This document shows positions 51,814 to 61,538 of a stretch of DNA of 64,000 nt, one piece after another (the stretch's first letter is position 1; each line of letters opens with the position of its first letter). The notes beneath the pieces are model-generated. The model saw only the letters and a program-made list of their open reading frames with translations, was not told the origin of the DNA and searched no databases. A program made the position numbers and the translations under genes. This DNA is from Buchnera aphidicola (Sitobion avenae) (GTDB taxonomy: Bacteria; Pseudomonadota; Gammaproteobacteria; Enterobacterales; Enterobacteriaceae): NCBI RefSeq assembly GCF_005082585.1, contig NZ_CP034855.1, positions 558,001-622,000 on the forward strand, read 5' to 3'.

Positions 51814-51828
51814 AAGAGGAATTTTCTT
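51814..51828 (+). promoter_or_regulatory. Small hairpin covering the ibpA ribosome binding site
   Basis: AAGAG and TTCTT (with a terminal G-U) can form a 5-bp stem around GAATT, hiding the GAGG Shine-Dalgarno immediately before the ibpA ATG. It is weak enough to melt on heating, so a mini-thermosensor is possible. Confidence 0.3.
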
Positions 51829-52311
51829 ATGTCTTATCGCTCTTTTTCATTTACCCCTAATTTTAATAATCAAGATATTTTTTCAAATAGATTCAATCAA
51901 ATTGATAAAATGTTCAGCACTTTAACTGGAGAAAAACCAATATCTGACACACCAGCATATAATCTTTATCAAATAAATGAAGCTCAATATCAATTAACAC
52001 TTAGCATTCCTGGGTATAAAGAAGAAGAATTAGATATATCGGTGCATAATAATCAATTATCTATTCAAGGAAAGAAACAAGATGATAAAAAATGTAATAA
52101 TCAAGAATATCATAAATGGTTACATAAAGGTATAATGATTAATAATTTCTCTTTAAATTTTAATTTAGATCATAAAATCAAAGTCAAAAAAGCAGAGTTA
52201 TCTTTAGGTTTATTAAAATTAGATTTTGAATGCAATATTCCAGAAGAAGAAAAACCTAAAAAAATTTTGATTAATAGTCCTAATGATAATAAAAAACTTG
52301 ATAAAAAATAA
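51829..52311 (+). CDS. ibpA: Small heat shock protein IbpA
   Basis: ATP-independent holdase that binds unfolding proteins; the main small heat-shock protein of Buchnera and tied to aphid heat tolerance. 160 residues (E. coli IbpA 137). The start MSYRSFSFTPNF is followed by the alpha-crystallin domain (about 42-130: PAYNLYQINEAQYQLTLSIPGY, LSIQGKKQDD, YHKWLHKGI, NFSLNFNL). The C-terminal I-x-I anchor is ILI in KKILINSPN, with a longer Lys/Asp/Asn tail than E. coli. Only one paralogue is present here. AGAGG lies 10 nt before the ATG. Confidence 0.96.
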   Translation: MSYRSFSFTPNFNNQDIFSNRFNQIDKMFSTLTGEKPISDTPAYNLYQINEAQYQLTLSIPGYKEEELDISVHNNQLSIQGKKQDDKKCNNQEYHKWLHKGIMINNFSLNFNLDHKIKVKKAELSLGLLKLDFECNIPEEEKPKKILINSPNDNKKLDKK

Positions 52312-52330
52312 AATCGTAAAAAAAATAAAA

Positions 52331-52364
52331 AATCATTGTACTTATACCAGTGTAAGTACAATGA
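52331..52364. terminator. Long hairpin between ibpA and fpr
   Basis: ATCATTGTACTTATAC (52331-52346) and GTGTAAGTACAATGAT (52349-52364) form a 16-bp stem with a single G-T and a 2-nt loop, the longest near-perfect hairpin seen. On the plus strand it has an A-rich 5' flank and no T run behind it; on the minus strand it is followed by a T-rich tract. It may end or stabilise ibpA mRNA. Confidence 0.55.
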
Positions 52365-52390
52365 TTTAATGAAAATGATTGAGAATAATC

Positions 52391-53149
52391 ATGAATCCTT
52401 GGATTAACGCTGATATTATAAAAGTAAAAAGATGGACTGATAATTTGTTTAGTCTTTTTTTAAATGCATCTATCGAACCCTTTCATGCAGGACAATTTAC
52501 AAAATTAGCTTTGTACAACAGCAATTCTTTAAACCGAAAAAAGATTCAAAGAGCATACTCATTTGTTAATGCTCCTAGTGAAAAAAATTTAGAAATTTAC
52601 ATTGTCCGTGTACTAAATGGAGAGTTAAGTAATCTTTTATATAATCTTCAAAGTGGAGATCAAATTTTTATCAAAAAAAAATCGTTTGGTTTTTTTATTA
52701 TAGATGAAATACCAGATTGCGAAATATTATGGATGTTTGCGACAGGTACTGCAATTGGTCCTTATTGTTCAATTTTAAAAGAAGGGAAAAATATTGACAG
52801 ATTTAATCATATTGTTTTAATACATGCAGTAAAATATCAGCATGAATTAACTTATTTACCTCTAATGAAAGAACTGCATGAAAAATATAATGGAAAATTA
52901 AAAATTCAAACTATTACTAGTCGAGAAAAAAATAAAAACTCTTTAACTGGAAGAATACCTTTTTTATTAAAAAATCAAACATTAGAAAAACATATTGGTT
53001 TTTCAATAGATTCTCAAACCTCACATGTTATGTTGTGTGGAAATCCCTTGATGGTAAAAGATACATTTTTATTTCTAAAAAATCACAGAAACATGGAAAA
53101 ACATCTGCGTCGAAAAAAAGGTAATATTACAATGGAAAATTATTGGTAA
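52391..53149 (+). CDS. fpr: Ferredoxin/flavodoxin-NADP(+) reductase
   Basis: FAD enzyme moving electrons between NADPH and flavodoxin or ferredoxin, for example for radical SAM enzymes and methionine or Fe-S pathways. The start at 52391 ([15 protein letters not shown]) gives 252 residues (E. coli 248); an upstream in-frame TTG is rejected. FAD motif [15 protein letters not shown], the NADP-binding [17 protein letters not shown], and [10 protein letters not shown] are present, and the end NITMENYW keeps the C-terminal aromatic residue. It is convergent with epmA, 16 bp apart. Confidence 0.96.
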   Translation: MNPWINADIIKVKRWTDNLFSLFLNASIEPFHAGQFTKLALYNSNSLNRKKIQRAYSFVNAPSEKNLEIYIVRVLNGELSNLLYNLQSGDQIFIKKKSFGFFIIDEIPDCEILWMFATGTAIGPYCSILKEGKNIDRFNHIVLIHAVKYQHELTYLPLMKELHEKYNGKLKIQTITSREKNKNSLTGRIPFLLKNQTLEKHIGFSIDSQTSHVMLCGNPLMVKDTFLFLKNHRNMEKHLRRKKGNITMENYW

Positions 53150-53165
53150 AATGTTCTTTTAATTT

Positions 53166-54140
53166 TTAACAACGATCTAATGGAAAAGCAATAACATCAT
53201 TAATATTTTTTTTGTTCAAAATCAACATAATTAATCGATCTAAACCCATTGCCACTCCTGAACAAGGAGGTAACCCATAAGACAAAGCATTTAAAAATAA
53301 ATTATCTATTTTTTGCACTGGAAGATTCATAGAAAAACGTTCTGCATTATCTTTAATAAAACGTTTTTTTTGTTCATTTGGATCTGTAAGTTCGTAAAAA
53401 CCATTCCCTAATTCTATTCCCTTATAGAAGATTTCAAATCTTTCTGATACACGAGAATCTTTTAGATTAATAGCAGCAAGAGATGCTTGTTCTGAAGGAA
53501 AATAATAAACAAATAAAGGTTTTTCTTTTCCTATATTAGGTTCTATATTTAATGTAAATAATATTTGTATAAATTTATTTATATTAGTTTCAAAACCAGT
53601 TAAATGATCTAAATTTAATTTTTTAGATATTTTATGCAATTCTGATAGATTAGTACATAAAGGATCTATTTTAAAAAATTCTATAAATAAATCTTGATAA
53701 GAGATTTTATCTGATCTATCACATTTTAAAATGACTTGAAGAAATTCATCTATCTCTTTAATAAATTCTTTCATTGAATAAAAAGGTTGATACCATTCAA
53801 TCATAGTAAATTCGGGATTATGATATCGACCTAGTTCTTTATTTCTAAAACTACGGCAAATTTGATATATAGGTCCACTTTCTGATGCCAACAAACGTTT
53901 CATATGATATTCTGGACTAGTTATTAACCATAGTTTTAATTTGTCTACATTGTTCAATGAAATATATTTAGTATCAAATGATACTAAATTCACATCAGTA
54001 ACTGTTGACTGTGATAAAATTGGTGTTTCTACTTCAAGAATATTTTTTTTAGAAAAAAATAGACGAATATTAGAGATAATTTTTGATCTTTTAATTAAAT
54101 TTTTTATAGAAGCGCTAGGTTTCCAGTTTTTTTTTTTCAT
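53166..54140 (-). CDS. epmA: Elongation factor P--(R)-beta-lysine ligase
   Basis: LysRS-like class II enzyme (PoxA/GenX/YjeA) that attaches beta-lysine to EF-P, helping translation of polyproline stretches. 324 residues (E. coli 325). It lacks the anticodon-binding domain of true LysRS. Class II motifs are VETPILSQSTVTDVNLVSF (motif 1 region), RSFRNKELGRYHNPEFTMIEWY (motif 2) and GVAMGLDRLIMLIL (motif 3). The start codon is followed by eleven consecutive A (MKKKN), a slippage-prone tract at the very 5' end. Divergent from coaD. Confidence 0.95.
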   Translation of the reverse strand: MKKKNWKPSASIKNLIKRSKIISNIRLFFSKKNILEVETPILSQSTVTDVNLVSFDTKYISLNNVDKLKLWLITSPEYHMKRLLASESGPIYQICRSFRNKELGRYHNPEFTMIEWYQPFYSMKEFIKEIDEFLQVILKCDRSDKISYQDLFIEFFKIDPLCTNLSELHKISKKLNLDHLTGFETNINKFIQILFTLNIEPNIGKEKPLFVYYFPSEQASLAAINLKDSRVSERFEIFYKGIELGNGFYELTDPNEQKKRFIKDNAERFSMNLPVQKIDNLFLNALSYGLPPCSGVAMGLDRLIMLILNKKNINDVIAFPLDRC

Positions 54141-54209
54141 CTTAATTTTCTTTAAAAATTTATTAGAGTTTAGAAAAATTAATTATAAACAGAACAAAAA
54201 ACAAAAAAT

Positions 54210-54707
54210 ATGAATAAAACCGCAATATATCCAGGTACATTCGATCCGATTACATACGGACATTTAGACATTATAACACGTGCAACAAAAATATTTGATA
54301 GTATAACTATTGCAATTTCTAGTAATTTCAAAAAAAAACCCATTTTTAATTTAAAAGAACGAATAGAGTTAACCCGAACAGTTACATTACATCTTAAAAA
54401 TGTAAAAAAAATACTTGGGTTTAATGATTTACTTGCTAATTTAGCAAAAAAAGAAAAAGCTAATATTTTAATTAGAGGAGTTAGAACAATATTTGATTTT
54501 GATTATGAAATAAAATTAGCTGCTATAAACAAACAAATTTATCCAGATTTAGATAGTATATTTTTACTTTCTTCTAAAGAAGTTTCGTTTATATCTTCAT
54601 CTTTCGTTAAAGAAATAGCAAAATATAAAGGTGATATTAAGCCATATCTTCCTAAAGAAGTTCATTCTGCATTATTAAAAAAACTTAATAACGTTTCTAA
54701 AAAGTAA
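54210..54707 (+). CDS. coaD: Phosphopantetheine adenylyltransferase
   Basis: Penultimate step of coenzyme A synthesis, adenylating 4'-phosphopantetheine. 165 residues (E. coli 159). The nucleotidyltransferase T/HxGH motif is in IYPGTFDPITYGHLDII; RGVRTIFDFDYE contains the conserved Arg; EVSFISSSFVKEIAKYKGD is a variant of the ISSTxVRE motif with Lys for Arg. It is followed by a hairpin at 54724-54753. The aphid symbiosis relies partly on host pantothenate, so the late CoA steps are kept. Confidence 0.96.
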   Translation: MNKTAIYPGTFDPITYGHLDIITRATKIFDSITIAISSNFKKKPIFNLKERIELTRTVTLHLKNVKKILGFNDLLANLAKKEKANILIRGVRTIFDFDYEIKLAAINKQIYPDLDSIFLLSSKEVSFISSSFVKEIAKYKGDIKPYLPKEVHSALLKKLNNVSKK

Positions 54708-54723
54708 AAGTATTTTTATTAAA

Positions 54724-54753
54724 AATAGCAGGGATATTATACGCCCTGCTATT
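54724..54753. terminator. Bidirectional terminator coaD/orphan gene
   Basis: AATAGCAGGG (54724-54733) and CCCTGCTATT (54744-54753) form a perfect 10-bp stem with a 10-nt loop between convergent genes. On the minus strand TTTTT follows, so it serves best as terminator of the leftward orphan gene, but it is in place for coaD too. Confidence 0.7.
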
Positions 54754-54792
54754 CACTTAATAATTACATATTTATGAAAAAATATATAATGT

Positions 54793-56224
54793 CTATTTTA
54801 TAAAATATGAATATTTCATTATTGGTAAATTGTCTGGTGGAAGAACTATAGTTGCACGTATTCCAAAAGATCTATATTTCTGAACATAGTTATTATTATC
54901 ATTTATATTTAAATCGGATAAGTTAGTAGCAACTAATTTAATGGAACCATCATTTAAAAAATCTATTTTATAAATATTTCTTAAATTTTTTACTTGATAT
55001 TGACTAATTTCTGGATGTTCAGACACTAATTGAAGATAAGATTGATATATAAATTTTTGATTTGCATACGTAGAAATTAATTTTTGCGAATCTATATTTG
55101 GTACTATTTTCTTAAAATCACTTAATGTTTGATTTCGATTATTAACAGGAATGACATGATCATTTATTATAAAAATAAATGGATTGGAATCAGTCATAAA
55201 TGTTTTATCTAAATTATTAGATAACTTTAAAGATTCATAGCTTTTTTGAAAATTTTTAATTGTAGCCCGAATATTATGAAATGAATTTAATTGATCTGAA
55301 ACTTTCCATTCACTGTCATTAATAAAATTATGATAATAAGATTCTTGAACATCTTTATTCATTCTTTTTCTAAAATTTTTATCTGTTTTTAATATGTTTT
55401 TTCTTCCTTCTAAATCAAAATTTTCATCTAATCTTTCAAAAGGATGAAAATTATTTCGATTATTAGGTTTAGGTGTAACATTAAAAAGATCAGGAAATGA
55501 ACTTTGATATCCAGGATGACGTGTATTCCCGTTAAATTCGTTAATAATTTTTATTTTTCCTTGATATCTAATTTTTTCAATAATAGCTCTCATGTAAACT
55601 TTTGAAGATTCAATAGTTCTTTTAAGATCTTCGATATGTTTAGATAAAGAAATAACAGACTCTGCGCTGGAATCCGATTTTTCATCGCTATCATTAGATA
55701 AAAAAAATATTTTTTTAAACGTTGTACCATTGAATAAATTAATTGTTTCTTGTTTAATAGTTTCAAAAGTATTTACAACGGTATCCTGCATTTTTTCAAG
55801 GATATTTTCAGCTATTTCTAAAAAATCAAAATCTAAGAATTCTTTATTAGAACATTCTTTTTGATCGTCAAGAAAATTTAAATGGGATTTTTCAGGAATT
55901 TTTTTTTATGAGTGTATTTTGAATTGTTTGATTGTTTGTATCTATATCATACTTTTTAAGAATATTTTTTTCTATTTTTTTTTGCATTATATCCAATAAA
56001 AATAAAGAATTTTTATATGAATTTTCTAATTCAATTAACTTTTTTTTATCTTGAAAAGTATTTAATTCTTTAGAATTATAATGATTGCTAACATTAGTTT
56101 TTTGAAGTTTATTTATTTTTTTTTTTATTTTTAACATTTCTTTTATAGCATCTTGAGACATCTCTATTTTATTTAGATTGTTTTTATTTACTATATCTAT
56201 GTTAGATAAAAAATTAGATGACAT
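54793..56224 (-). pseudogene. Buchnera orphan gene split by a frameshift at an A9 run
   Basis: No E. coli homologue recognised. The first part (ATG at 56224, MSSNFLSNIDIV) is 110 residues of Lys/Asn-rich coiled-coil-like sequence, ending at 55892. The second frame becomes open exactly at the nine-A run (minus strand, 55899-55907) and continues as IPEKSHLNFLDDQKE to the stop at 54793. Removing one A joins them into 476 residues. An internal ATG at 55791 could start 332 residues but has no ribosome site. No signal peptide or membrane segment is evident; residues after about 180 contain acidic/Ser-rich DSDEKSDSSAES, and the C-terminus IRATIVLPPDNLP looks folded. Buchnera genomes are known to carry a few such yba-type orphans here; function unknown. 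Confidence 0.75.
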
Positions 56225-56380
56225 AATATTTTTGTCCTTTATATGAATTATTTTTTAACATGTTTTTTATACAACATATTTTGTTAAACTTAAATTATAT
56301 AAAAAATTGTTAATTTGCATTATAATTGAATTTTTCTAAAAGTCAATTATTAATTTTAAAAAATAAAAAAGATAAAAAAT

Positions 56381-57121
56381 ATGAAAGTATATTTAGAATT
56401 TCAGTCTTATAATGAAAGAATATATAACTTAATCAACTTACTTAAATTAGAACATGATGAAAATGCTTCTATATCTTTAATAATGAATCGTGACTCATTA
56501 GAATTATATAATCGTGAAAATACGAAACAAAAACCTATAAAAGTTGATTTTACTTCAAAAAAAAATAATTATCGATGTTTTCATTTTAAAAAAAAAAATG
56601 AAGTCTTATCTAAAGTTATAGGAATAAAAAAATCTTATTTTCCTTCTATACTAGATGTTACTGCCGGTTTAGGTAATGATGCTTTTATGTTTTCTTTTTT
56701 AGGATGTCAAGTTACAATGATAGAGCGAAATCCAATAGTTGCTGCTTTATTAAAAGATGGTTTGCAAAGAGGGTATGAAGATAAAAAAATAGGTTATTGG
56801 TTAAAAAAAAGACTTCATTTAATAGTAGAAGATAGTTTTAATATGTTTAAAATGCCTATTTCACAACCAGATATAATTTATTTAGATCCAATGTATCCTT
56901 CTCATCATAAAAAATCTTTACCTAAAAAAAATATGCAGATTTTTAGAAAATTAATAGGATATGATTTTAATACTGAAAAATTATTAAATATTTCTAGAAA
57001 ATTAGCAAAAAATAGAATTATTGTAAAACGCCCCAATTATGCAAAACCTTTATCCGAAGATAAAGTGAATTTTATTGTTACGACAAGAAATCATCGTTTT
57101 GATATATATCAACCTTTTTAA
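56381..57121 (+). CDS. rsmJ: 16S rRNA (guanine1516-N2)-methyltransferase
   Basis: SAM-dependent methylation of G1516 of 16S rRNA (YhiQ). 246 residues (E. coli 250). The SAM site is ILDVTAGLGNDAFMFSFLGCQVTMIERNP and the catalytic DPMYP is in IIYLDPMYPSHHKKS. The N-terminal part is drifted and rich in Lys/Asn. In E. coli rsmJ is close to pitA (pitA-uspB-uspA-dtpB-rsmJ); here the two face each other with the intervening genes lost. An imperfect hairpin (AGGAGTAC/GTACCCCT) lies between their ends. Confidence 0.94.
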   Translation: MKVYLEFQSYNERIYNLINLLKLEHDENASISLIMNRDSLELYNRENTKQKPIKVDFTSKKNNYRCFHFKKKNEVLSKVIGIKKSYFPSILDVTAGLGNDAFMFSFLGCQVTMIERNPIVAALLKDGLQRGYEDKKIGYWLKKRLHLIVEDSFNMFKMPISQPDIIYLDPMYPSHHKKSLPKKNMQIFRKLIGYDFNTEKLLNISRKLAKNRIIVKRPNYAKPLSEDKVNFIVTTRNHRFDIYQPF

Positions 57122-57185
57122 AATAACAGGAGTACATATATTTTGCACGTACCCCTATTTAAAATTTCTAAGTACTTTTAATTAT

Positions 57186-58640
57186 TTATATTAAAAATAG
57201 CGCCATCCAATATAAAAATCCAGATAATAAAATTGAAACAGGTAAAGTTAACATCCATGCTAAAGCTATATTTTTAACAGTTTTCATTTGAATTCCATCA
57301 CCATCAATCAACATAGTACCTGCAACCGAAGATGAAAGTATATGTGTAGTAGAAACTGGTATACCTGTATAACTCGCTATTCCAATAGAAAAAGAAGCTG
57401 TTATTTGTGCTGACATAGCTTGTGCATATGTCATTCTTTTTTTTCCTATTTTTTCACCGATAGTAACTACTATACGTTTCCAACCTATCATTGTTCCTAT
57501 TGATAAAGATAACGCGACAATTAATATAATCCACATAGGTGCATATTCAATTGTTTTAAGTATTATTTTTTTACTGTCTATTAAAAAATATTTCTCTTTA
57601 GAACTAACGTTAGAAGATTTCACTGTTCTGTCAATTGACTCGGAAATATACAATAAAAAATGACGTAATTGAAATCTTTGTTTAAGACTTAGTTTATTAT
57701 AGTTAGATATATTTTTTAATAATAATTTAGTACTTTGAATATTTTTTATAAAATCATAAAATTGAGAGTTTGTAACTGAATTATTCGTTTCATTTAATGT
57801 GTTAGTAGTCTTTTTTAAATAGTATTCTTCTAAATTATTTAGTGTTTTTTTCGTATAATTTATTTCATATTTATCAGCATGTAAATTTACTAAAAAAGAA
57901 GCAGGAGCAATTCCTATAAGTACAAGCATTATTAATCCAATTCCTTTTTGTCCATCATTTGCACCATGAGCATAACTAACTCCAATAGATGATAAAATAA
58001 GCGCTATTCTAATTAATAATGGTGGTATTTTTTTACCGTCTATTTTTTCTCGTTCTAATGGTGTCATATGAATACGATAAAAAATCTTATTGTTTTTTAA
58101 AAAATATCGTAGTAAAAAAATTAAGCCCCCAGCTATTATTAATCCAATGATAGGAGAAAAAATAAGAGATAAAAAAACACTTGTCATCTTAGGAATATTG
58201 AGCGCATCTAATAAAGATGAACCTGTCACTATTGCATTTGTTAAACCTATTCCAATAATTGCTCCAATTAAAGAATGTGAACTCGATGCGGGTAAACATA
58301 AATACCATGTAAATAAGTTCCAAATTATAGCTGCTAATAACATTGAAAAAACCATAGAAAGAGCATTTTTAGAAGTAGTATTTAATAATAAATCATTTGG
58401 TAATAAATGAACAATTGCATACGCAACAGTTAAACCTCCTAATAAAACACCCATAAAATTGAAAAAACCAGACATTATAACTGCAATATGCGCAGATATT
58501 GCTCGAGTATATATTAAAGTTGATACTGCATTCGCTGTATCATGGAAACCATTAATAGCTTCATAAAATAAAACAAAAAATAAAGCTAAAAAAATCCATA
58601 AACTATGATTCAAATCAGAACAAGAAAATAAATATAGCAT
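57186..58640 (-). CDS. pitA: Low-affinity inorganic phosphate transporter PitA
   Basis: Proton-coupled metal-phosphate symporter of the inner membrane. 484 residues (E. coli 499). The two repeated Pit signatures are present: [17 protein letters not shown] near residue 30 and [24 protein letters not shown] near 410; [14 protein letters not shown] marks the centre. About ten hydrophobic segments surround a hydrophilic loop at 260-350 that is Asn/Lys-rich. It is one of the few ion transporters kept and is probably the main phosphate entry. Confidence 0.95.
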   Translation of the reverse strand: MLYLFSCSDLNHSLWIFLALFFVLFYEAINGFHDTANAVSTLIYTRAISAHIAVIMSGFFNFMGVLLGGLTVAYAIVHLLPNDLLLNTTSKNALSMVFSMLLAAIIWNLFTWYLCLPASSSHSLIGAIIGIGLTNAIVTGSSLLDALNIPKMTSVFLSLIFSPIIGLIIAGGLIFLLRYFLKNNKIFYRIHMTPLEREKIDGKKIPPLLIRIALILSSIGVSYAHGANDGQKGIGLIMLVLIGIAPASFLVNLHADKYEINYTKKTLNNLEEYYLKKTTNTLNETNNSVTNSQFYDFIKNIQSTKLLLKNISNYNKLSLKQRFQLRHFLLYISESIDRTVKSSNVSSKEKYFLIDSKKIILKTIEYAPMWIILIVALSLSIGTMIGWKRIVVTIGEKIGKKRMTYAQAMSAQITASFSIGIASYTGIPVSTTHILSSSVAGTMLIDGDGIQMKTVKNIALAWMLTLPVSILLSGFLYWMALFLI

Positions 58641-58794
58641 AATCTTTAAGCCGTTTTGATGAATTGAACTAAGTTTATTATCTGTGAGAAACTATGTTTG
58701 AGGAAAGTAAAATATAAATTTTATTTTATACACTATAAAAAAATATATTAGCTAGCAATATAATAATATTTTTATAAATATTACTAAATTTTTT

Positions 58795-60012
58795 TTAACA
58801 ATTTTTACTTCTTAATTTAAAAGATAAAAAAACTCCAAGAAATAACATTAATATAATAAAAATAGAAATTCCAAGCCATTGCATATGAAACCAAAAAAAA
58901 CCACCAAATGTACCAAACACACTAGAACCTAAATAATAAAAGAACAAATACAAAGATGTAGCCTGAATTTTAGCAATATTTGCATATGAACCAACCCAAC
59001 TACTAGCAGTAGAATGAGATGCAAAAAAACCACCAGAAAAAATTATTAAACCTAAAATTACTATTAATAATTGATTGTATTGTGTAATAAAAACACCAAG
59101 TATCATCAAAAATAATGATGCGATAAGAATATTGTTTCTATGGTATTTGCTAATTAACATACCAGCTTTAGGAGAACTATATACTCCAGTTAAATAAATA
59201 ATAGATAATAAACCTATACTAGATGGACAAAGAAAAAAAGGTTCTAACATTAAACGATAGCCAATATAATTAAAAATAGTGACAAAACTACCCATTAATA
59301 TAAATCCTATGACAAATAAAATAAATAATAATGGATTTTTTAATTGTAAATAAAAACGATTTAAAAATTTATTAAGATCAATAGAAATTGATGAAAAGTT
59401 TTTAGAGGGAGGTAAAAAATATAAAAAAAAAGAAGATGATATTAATGAGAATAAACCAATAATCATTAATGAAATATTCCAAGAAAATTTTTCTGCTAAA
59501 ATACTGCTTAATAACCTTCCTGAAAAACCACCTATAGTATTTCCGCTAATATATAAACCCATACAAAAAGATAAGGAATTAGGATGTATTTCTTCACTAA
59601 TATATGTCATGGCAACAGCTACAACACCACTTAAAGCCAAACCAGTTAATGAACGTAATAAAACAATACTTGTCCAACTATTCATCATTGAACATATAAT
59701 AGTTAATATTGCAGCGATAAACAAAGAAGTAGACATAATTGATTTTCTACCAATTACATCAGATAAAGGCCCGGTAAAAAGCATTCCTAAAGCCATTGTG
59801 ATAGTTGCTGCAGAAAGAGATAAACTACTTTCGGCAGGAGTTAAAAAAAATTGTTTAGAAAATATTGGTAAAATTGATTGTACGCAATACAAAATAGAAA
59901 AAGTAGCAAAACCACCTGAAAACAGAGCTAAAATCACTTGATTAAATTTTTTTGTATTTTTTTTTATATATTGTTTTTTTAGCGAGTCTTTTTTATTTTC
60001 TAATAAAATCAA
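58795..60012 (-). CDS. ynfM: MFS transporter YnfM-like
   Basis: Twelve-helix major facilitator with 405 residues (E. coli YnfM 417; an arabinose/acidic-polyamine-type drug exporter family, substrate here unknown). Close matches to E. coli YnfM are LALFSGGFATFSILYCVQSILP, FTGPLSDVIGRKS (MFS motif A), ALSGVVAVAMTYISEEIHP and YISGNTIGGFSGRLLSS. The N-terminus is a Lys-rich cytosolic stretch. It sits between pitA and dapF, not its E. coli location, so it was moved by rearrangement. Retained transporters are candidates for host exchange. Confidence 0.9.
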   Translation of the reverse strand: MILLENKKDSLKKQYIKKNTKKFNQVILALFSGGFATFSILYCVQSILPIFSKQFFLTPAESSLSLSAATITMALGMLFTGPLSDVIGRKSIMSTSLFIAAILTIICSMMNSWTSIVLLRSLTGLALSGVVAVAMTYISEEIHPNSLSFCMGLYISGNTIGGFSGRLLSSILAEKFSWNISLMIIGLFSLISSSFFLYFLPPSKNFSSISIDLNKFLNRFYLQLKNPLLFILFVIGFILMGSFVTIFNYIGYRLMLEPFFLCPSSIGLLSIIYLTGVYSSPKAGMLISKYHRNNILIASLFLMILGVFITQYNQLLIVILGLIIFSGGFFASHSTASSWVGSYANIAKIQATSLYLFFYYLGSSVFGTFGGFFWFHMQWLGISIFIILMLFLGVFLSFKLRSKNC

Positions 60013-60043
60013 AATATAACCTCTTTGTTAGTAAGAAAATAGT

Positions 60044-60898
60044 TTATATATATATACAACCATCATAAACATGTTCTGCAGGTCCTATCATATAGAGAGA
60101 AGTTCCAAAACCTTTCCACATTATAATTAATTTTCCACCCAATAATTCAACTTTAACAATATTAAAGAGTAATTTTTGTGCGATACCCATTGCAACTGCA
60201 GCACAAGCGGCACTTCCACAAGATTGTGTTTCACCTACATCACGTTCATATACTCTTAACTTAATATGATTTTTATTGATAATTTCTATAAAACTTACAT
60301 TTATACCTTCTGGGAACATTGAATTTTCTGCTATACGTTTACCAATAATTTTCACGGGAGCATTTTTAATGCATTCTACTTTAATAATACAATGAGGATT
60401 GCCCATAGACACTAAACCACAGATTAAATTTTCACTATGAAGTTTTATTGAAAAATTTTTGCATGAATTTTTTTTTAGTAAAGAGAAATCATAAAATTTA
60501 AAATCAGGTTCATTCATATTGACTTTAATTCTATTTTTAAGTAGAAACTCAATAATTAAATGTTTTTTTTTAGTACTAACCAAAATTTTATTTTTATTAG
60601 TTAATTTTTTTAATAATAAAAAAAGACCAAAACATCGAGCACCATTTCCACATTGCTCAACTTCATTACCATTAGAATTAAAAATTCGGTAATGAAAATC
60701 AAATAACTCATTAGTTGATTTTTCTATAAGTAATAATTGATCAAAACCAATCCCAGTATATCGATTAGATAATTTTTTTATCATAAATGATGATAAAATA
60801 AAATTTTCTTTAATACAATTAATAACCATAAAATCATTACCTAATCCATGCATTTTAGAAAAATGTATTTTTTTTTTATTGTTGTAATATAAGTTCAT
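60044..60898 (-). CDS. dapF: Diaminopimelate epimerase
   Basis: Epimerises LL-DAP to meso-DAP for lysine (supplied to the aphid) and peptidoglycan. 284 residues (E. coli 274), with about ten extra residues ([10 protein letters not shown]) before [16 protein letters not shown]; no other start fits. The catalytic Cys pair is in [12 protein letters not shown] and [13 protein letters not shown]. Seen also [11 protein letters not shown] and RVYERDVGE. It ends VYDGCIYI. Divergent from cyaY, as the cya-cyaY-dapF block is arranged in E. coli, with cyaA missing. Confidence 0.96.
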   Translation of the reverse strand: MNLYYNNKKKIHFSKMHGLGNDFMVINCIKENFILSSFMIKKLSNRYTGIGFDQLLLIEKSTNELFDFHYRIFNSNGNEVEQCGNGARCFGLFLLLKKLTNKNKILVSTKKKHLIIEFLLKNRIKVNMNEPDFKFYDFSLLKKNSCKNFSIKLHSENLICGLVSMGNPHCIIKVECIKNAPVKIIGKRIAENSMFPEGINVSFIEIINKNHIKLRVYERDVGETQSCGSAACAAVAMGIAQKLLFNIVKVELLGGKLIIMWKGFGTSLYMIGPAEHVYDGCIYI

Positions 60899-61072
60899 TT
60901 TGCCTCTTAATAATCATTTGATGATTTTATAATATTATTTTCTGATAGTCTTAATATTTTAATATTACGTTAATTATTCAATTTAAAAAATAAGATAATA
61001 TTTATTATGTAAATTTGATTATTTTTATTTTTTATAATTTGTTATAATAAAATTTAAATTAAGGACTATTTT

Positions 61073-61423
61073 ATGAAAAAAAAAATAACTTTTCAAAAAG
61101 AAAATAAAAATTTTTATATATTAGTAAACGATTTGTTTTTAAAAATAGAAGATAATTTAAATTTATATGATAATGAAATTGATCTTGATTATCAGATTCA
61201 AGATTATGTCATGACTATTACTTTTAACAAAAAAAGTTTAATAATAATTAATAAACAAGAATCATTACAACAAATCTGGTTAGCTACAAAAAAAAATGGA
61301 TATCATTTTAATTATAAAAATAATCAATGGATCTGCAATCGTAGTGGTGAAAATTTTTGGAAAATTTTTGAAAATGCATGCTCTGTTCAATCTAATAAAA
61401 TTTTAATTTTTTCTAAAAAATAA
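61073..61423 (+). CDS. cyaY: Frataxin-like iron protein CyaY
   Basis: Acidic iron-binding regulator of Fe-S assembly at IscS. 116 residues (E. coli 106). The first helix keeps the acidic ridge in [23 protein letters not shown], and the sheet contains [23 protein letters not shown] with the frataxin motif and [14 protein letters not shown] at the end. The ATG is followed by ten A residues, encoding MKKKIT. AAGGA lies about 8 nt upstream. hemC follows 115 bp away; in E. coli they are separated by cyaA. Confidence 0.94.
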   Translation: MKKKITFQKENKNFYILVNDLFLKIEDNLNLYDNEIDLDYQIQDYVMTITFNKKSLIIINKQESLQQIWLATKKNGYHFNYKNNQWICNRSGENFWKIFENACSVQSNKILIFSKK

Positions 61424-61538
61424 TATTTATTTAATGAAAAAATATATACATATAAAAAAATGATAATATTTTGCGTTTTTACTAATATAAAAAAATATTT
61501 TTATTTCACATAATTATAAAAAATATATCTATATTAAT

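Noticed and set aside
53941..54213. Plus-strand open frame of 90 codons running into coaD
   Set aside because: Lies opposite the conserved N-terminal half of epmA and ends at the coaD start without any recognisable domain.
55789..55791. Independent start of a second orphan gene at this ATG
   Set aside because: No Shine-Dalgarno precedes it and the same frame is open back to the A9 run, so one split gene is the simpler reading.
57124..57160. Terminator between rsmJ and pitA
   Set aside because: Arms AGGAGTAC and GTACCCCT contain a mismatch, the loop is long and no T run is adjacent; too weak to list.
59609..59941. Plus-strand open frame of 110 codons opposite ynfM
   Set aside because: Shadow of the hydrophobic transporter sequence on the other strand; composition and context do not support a gene.
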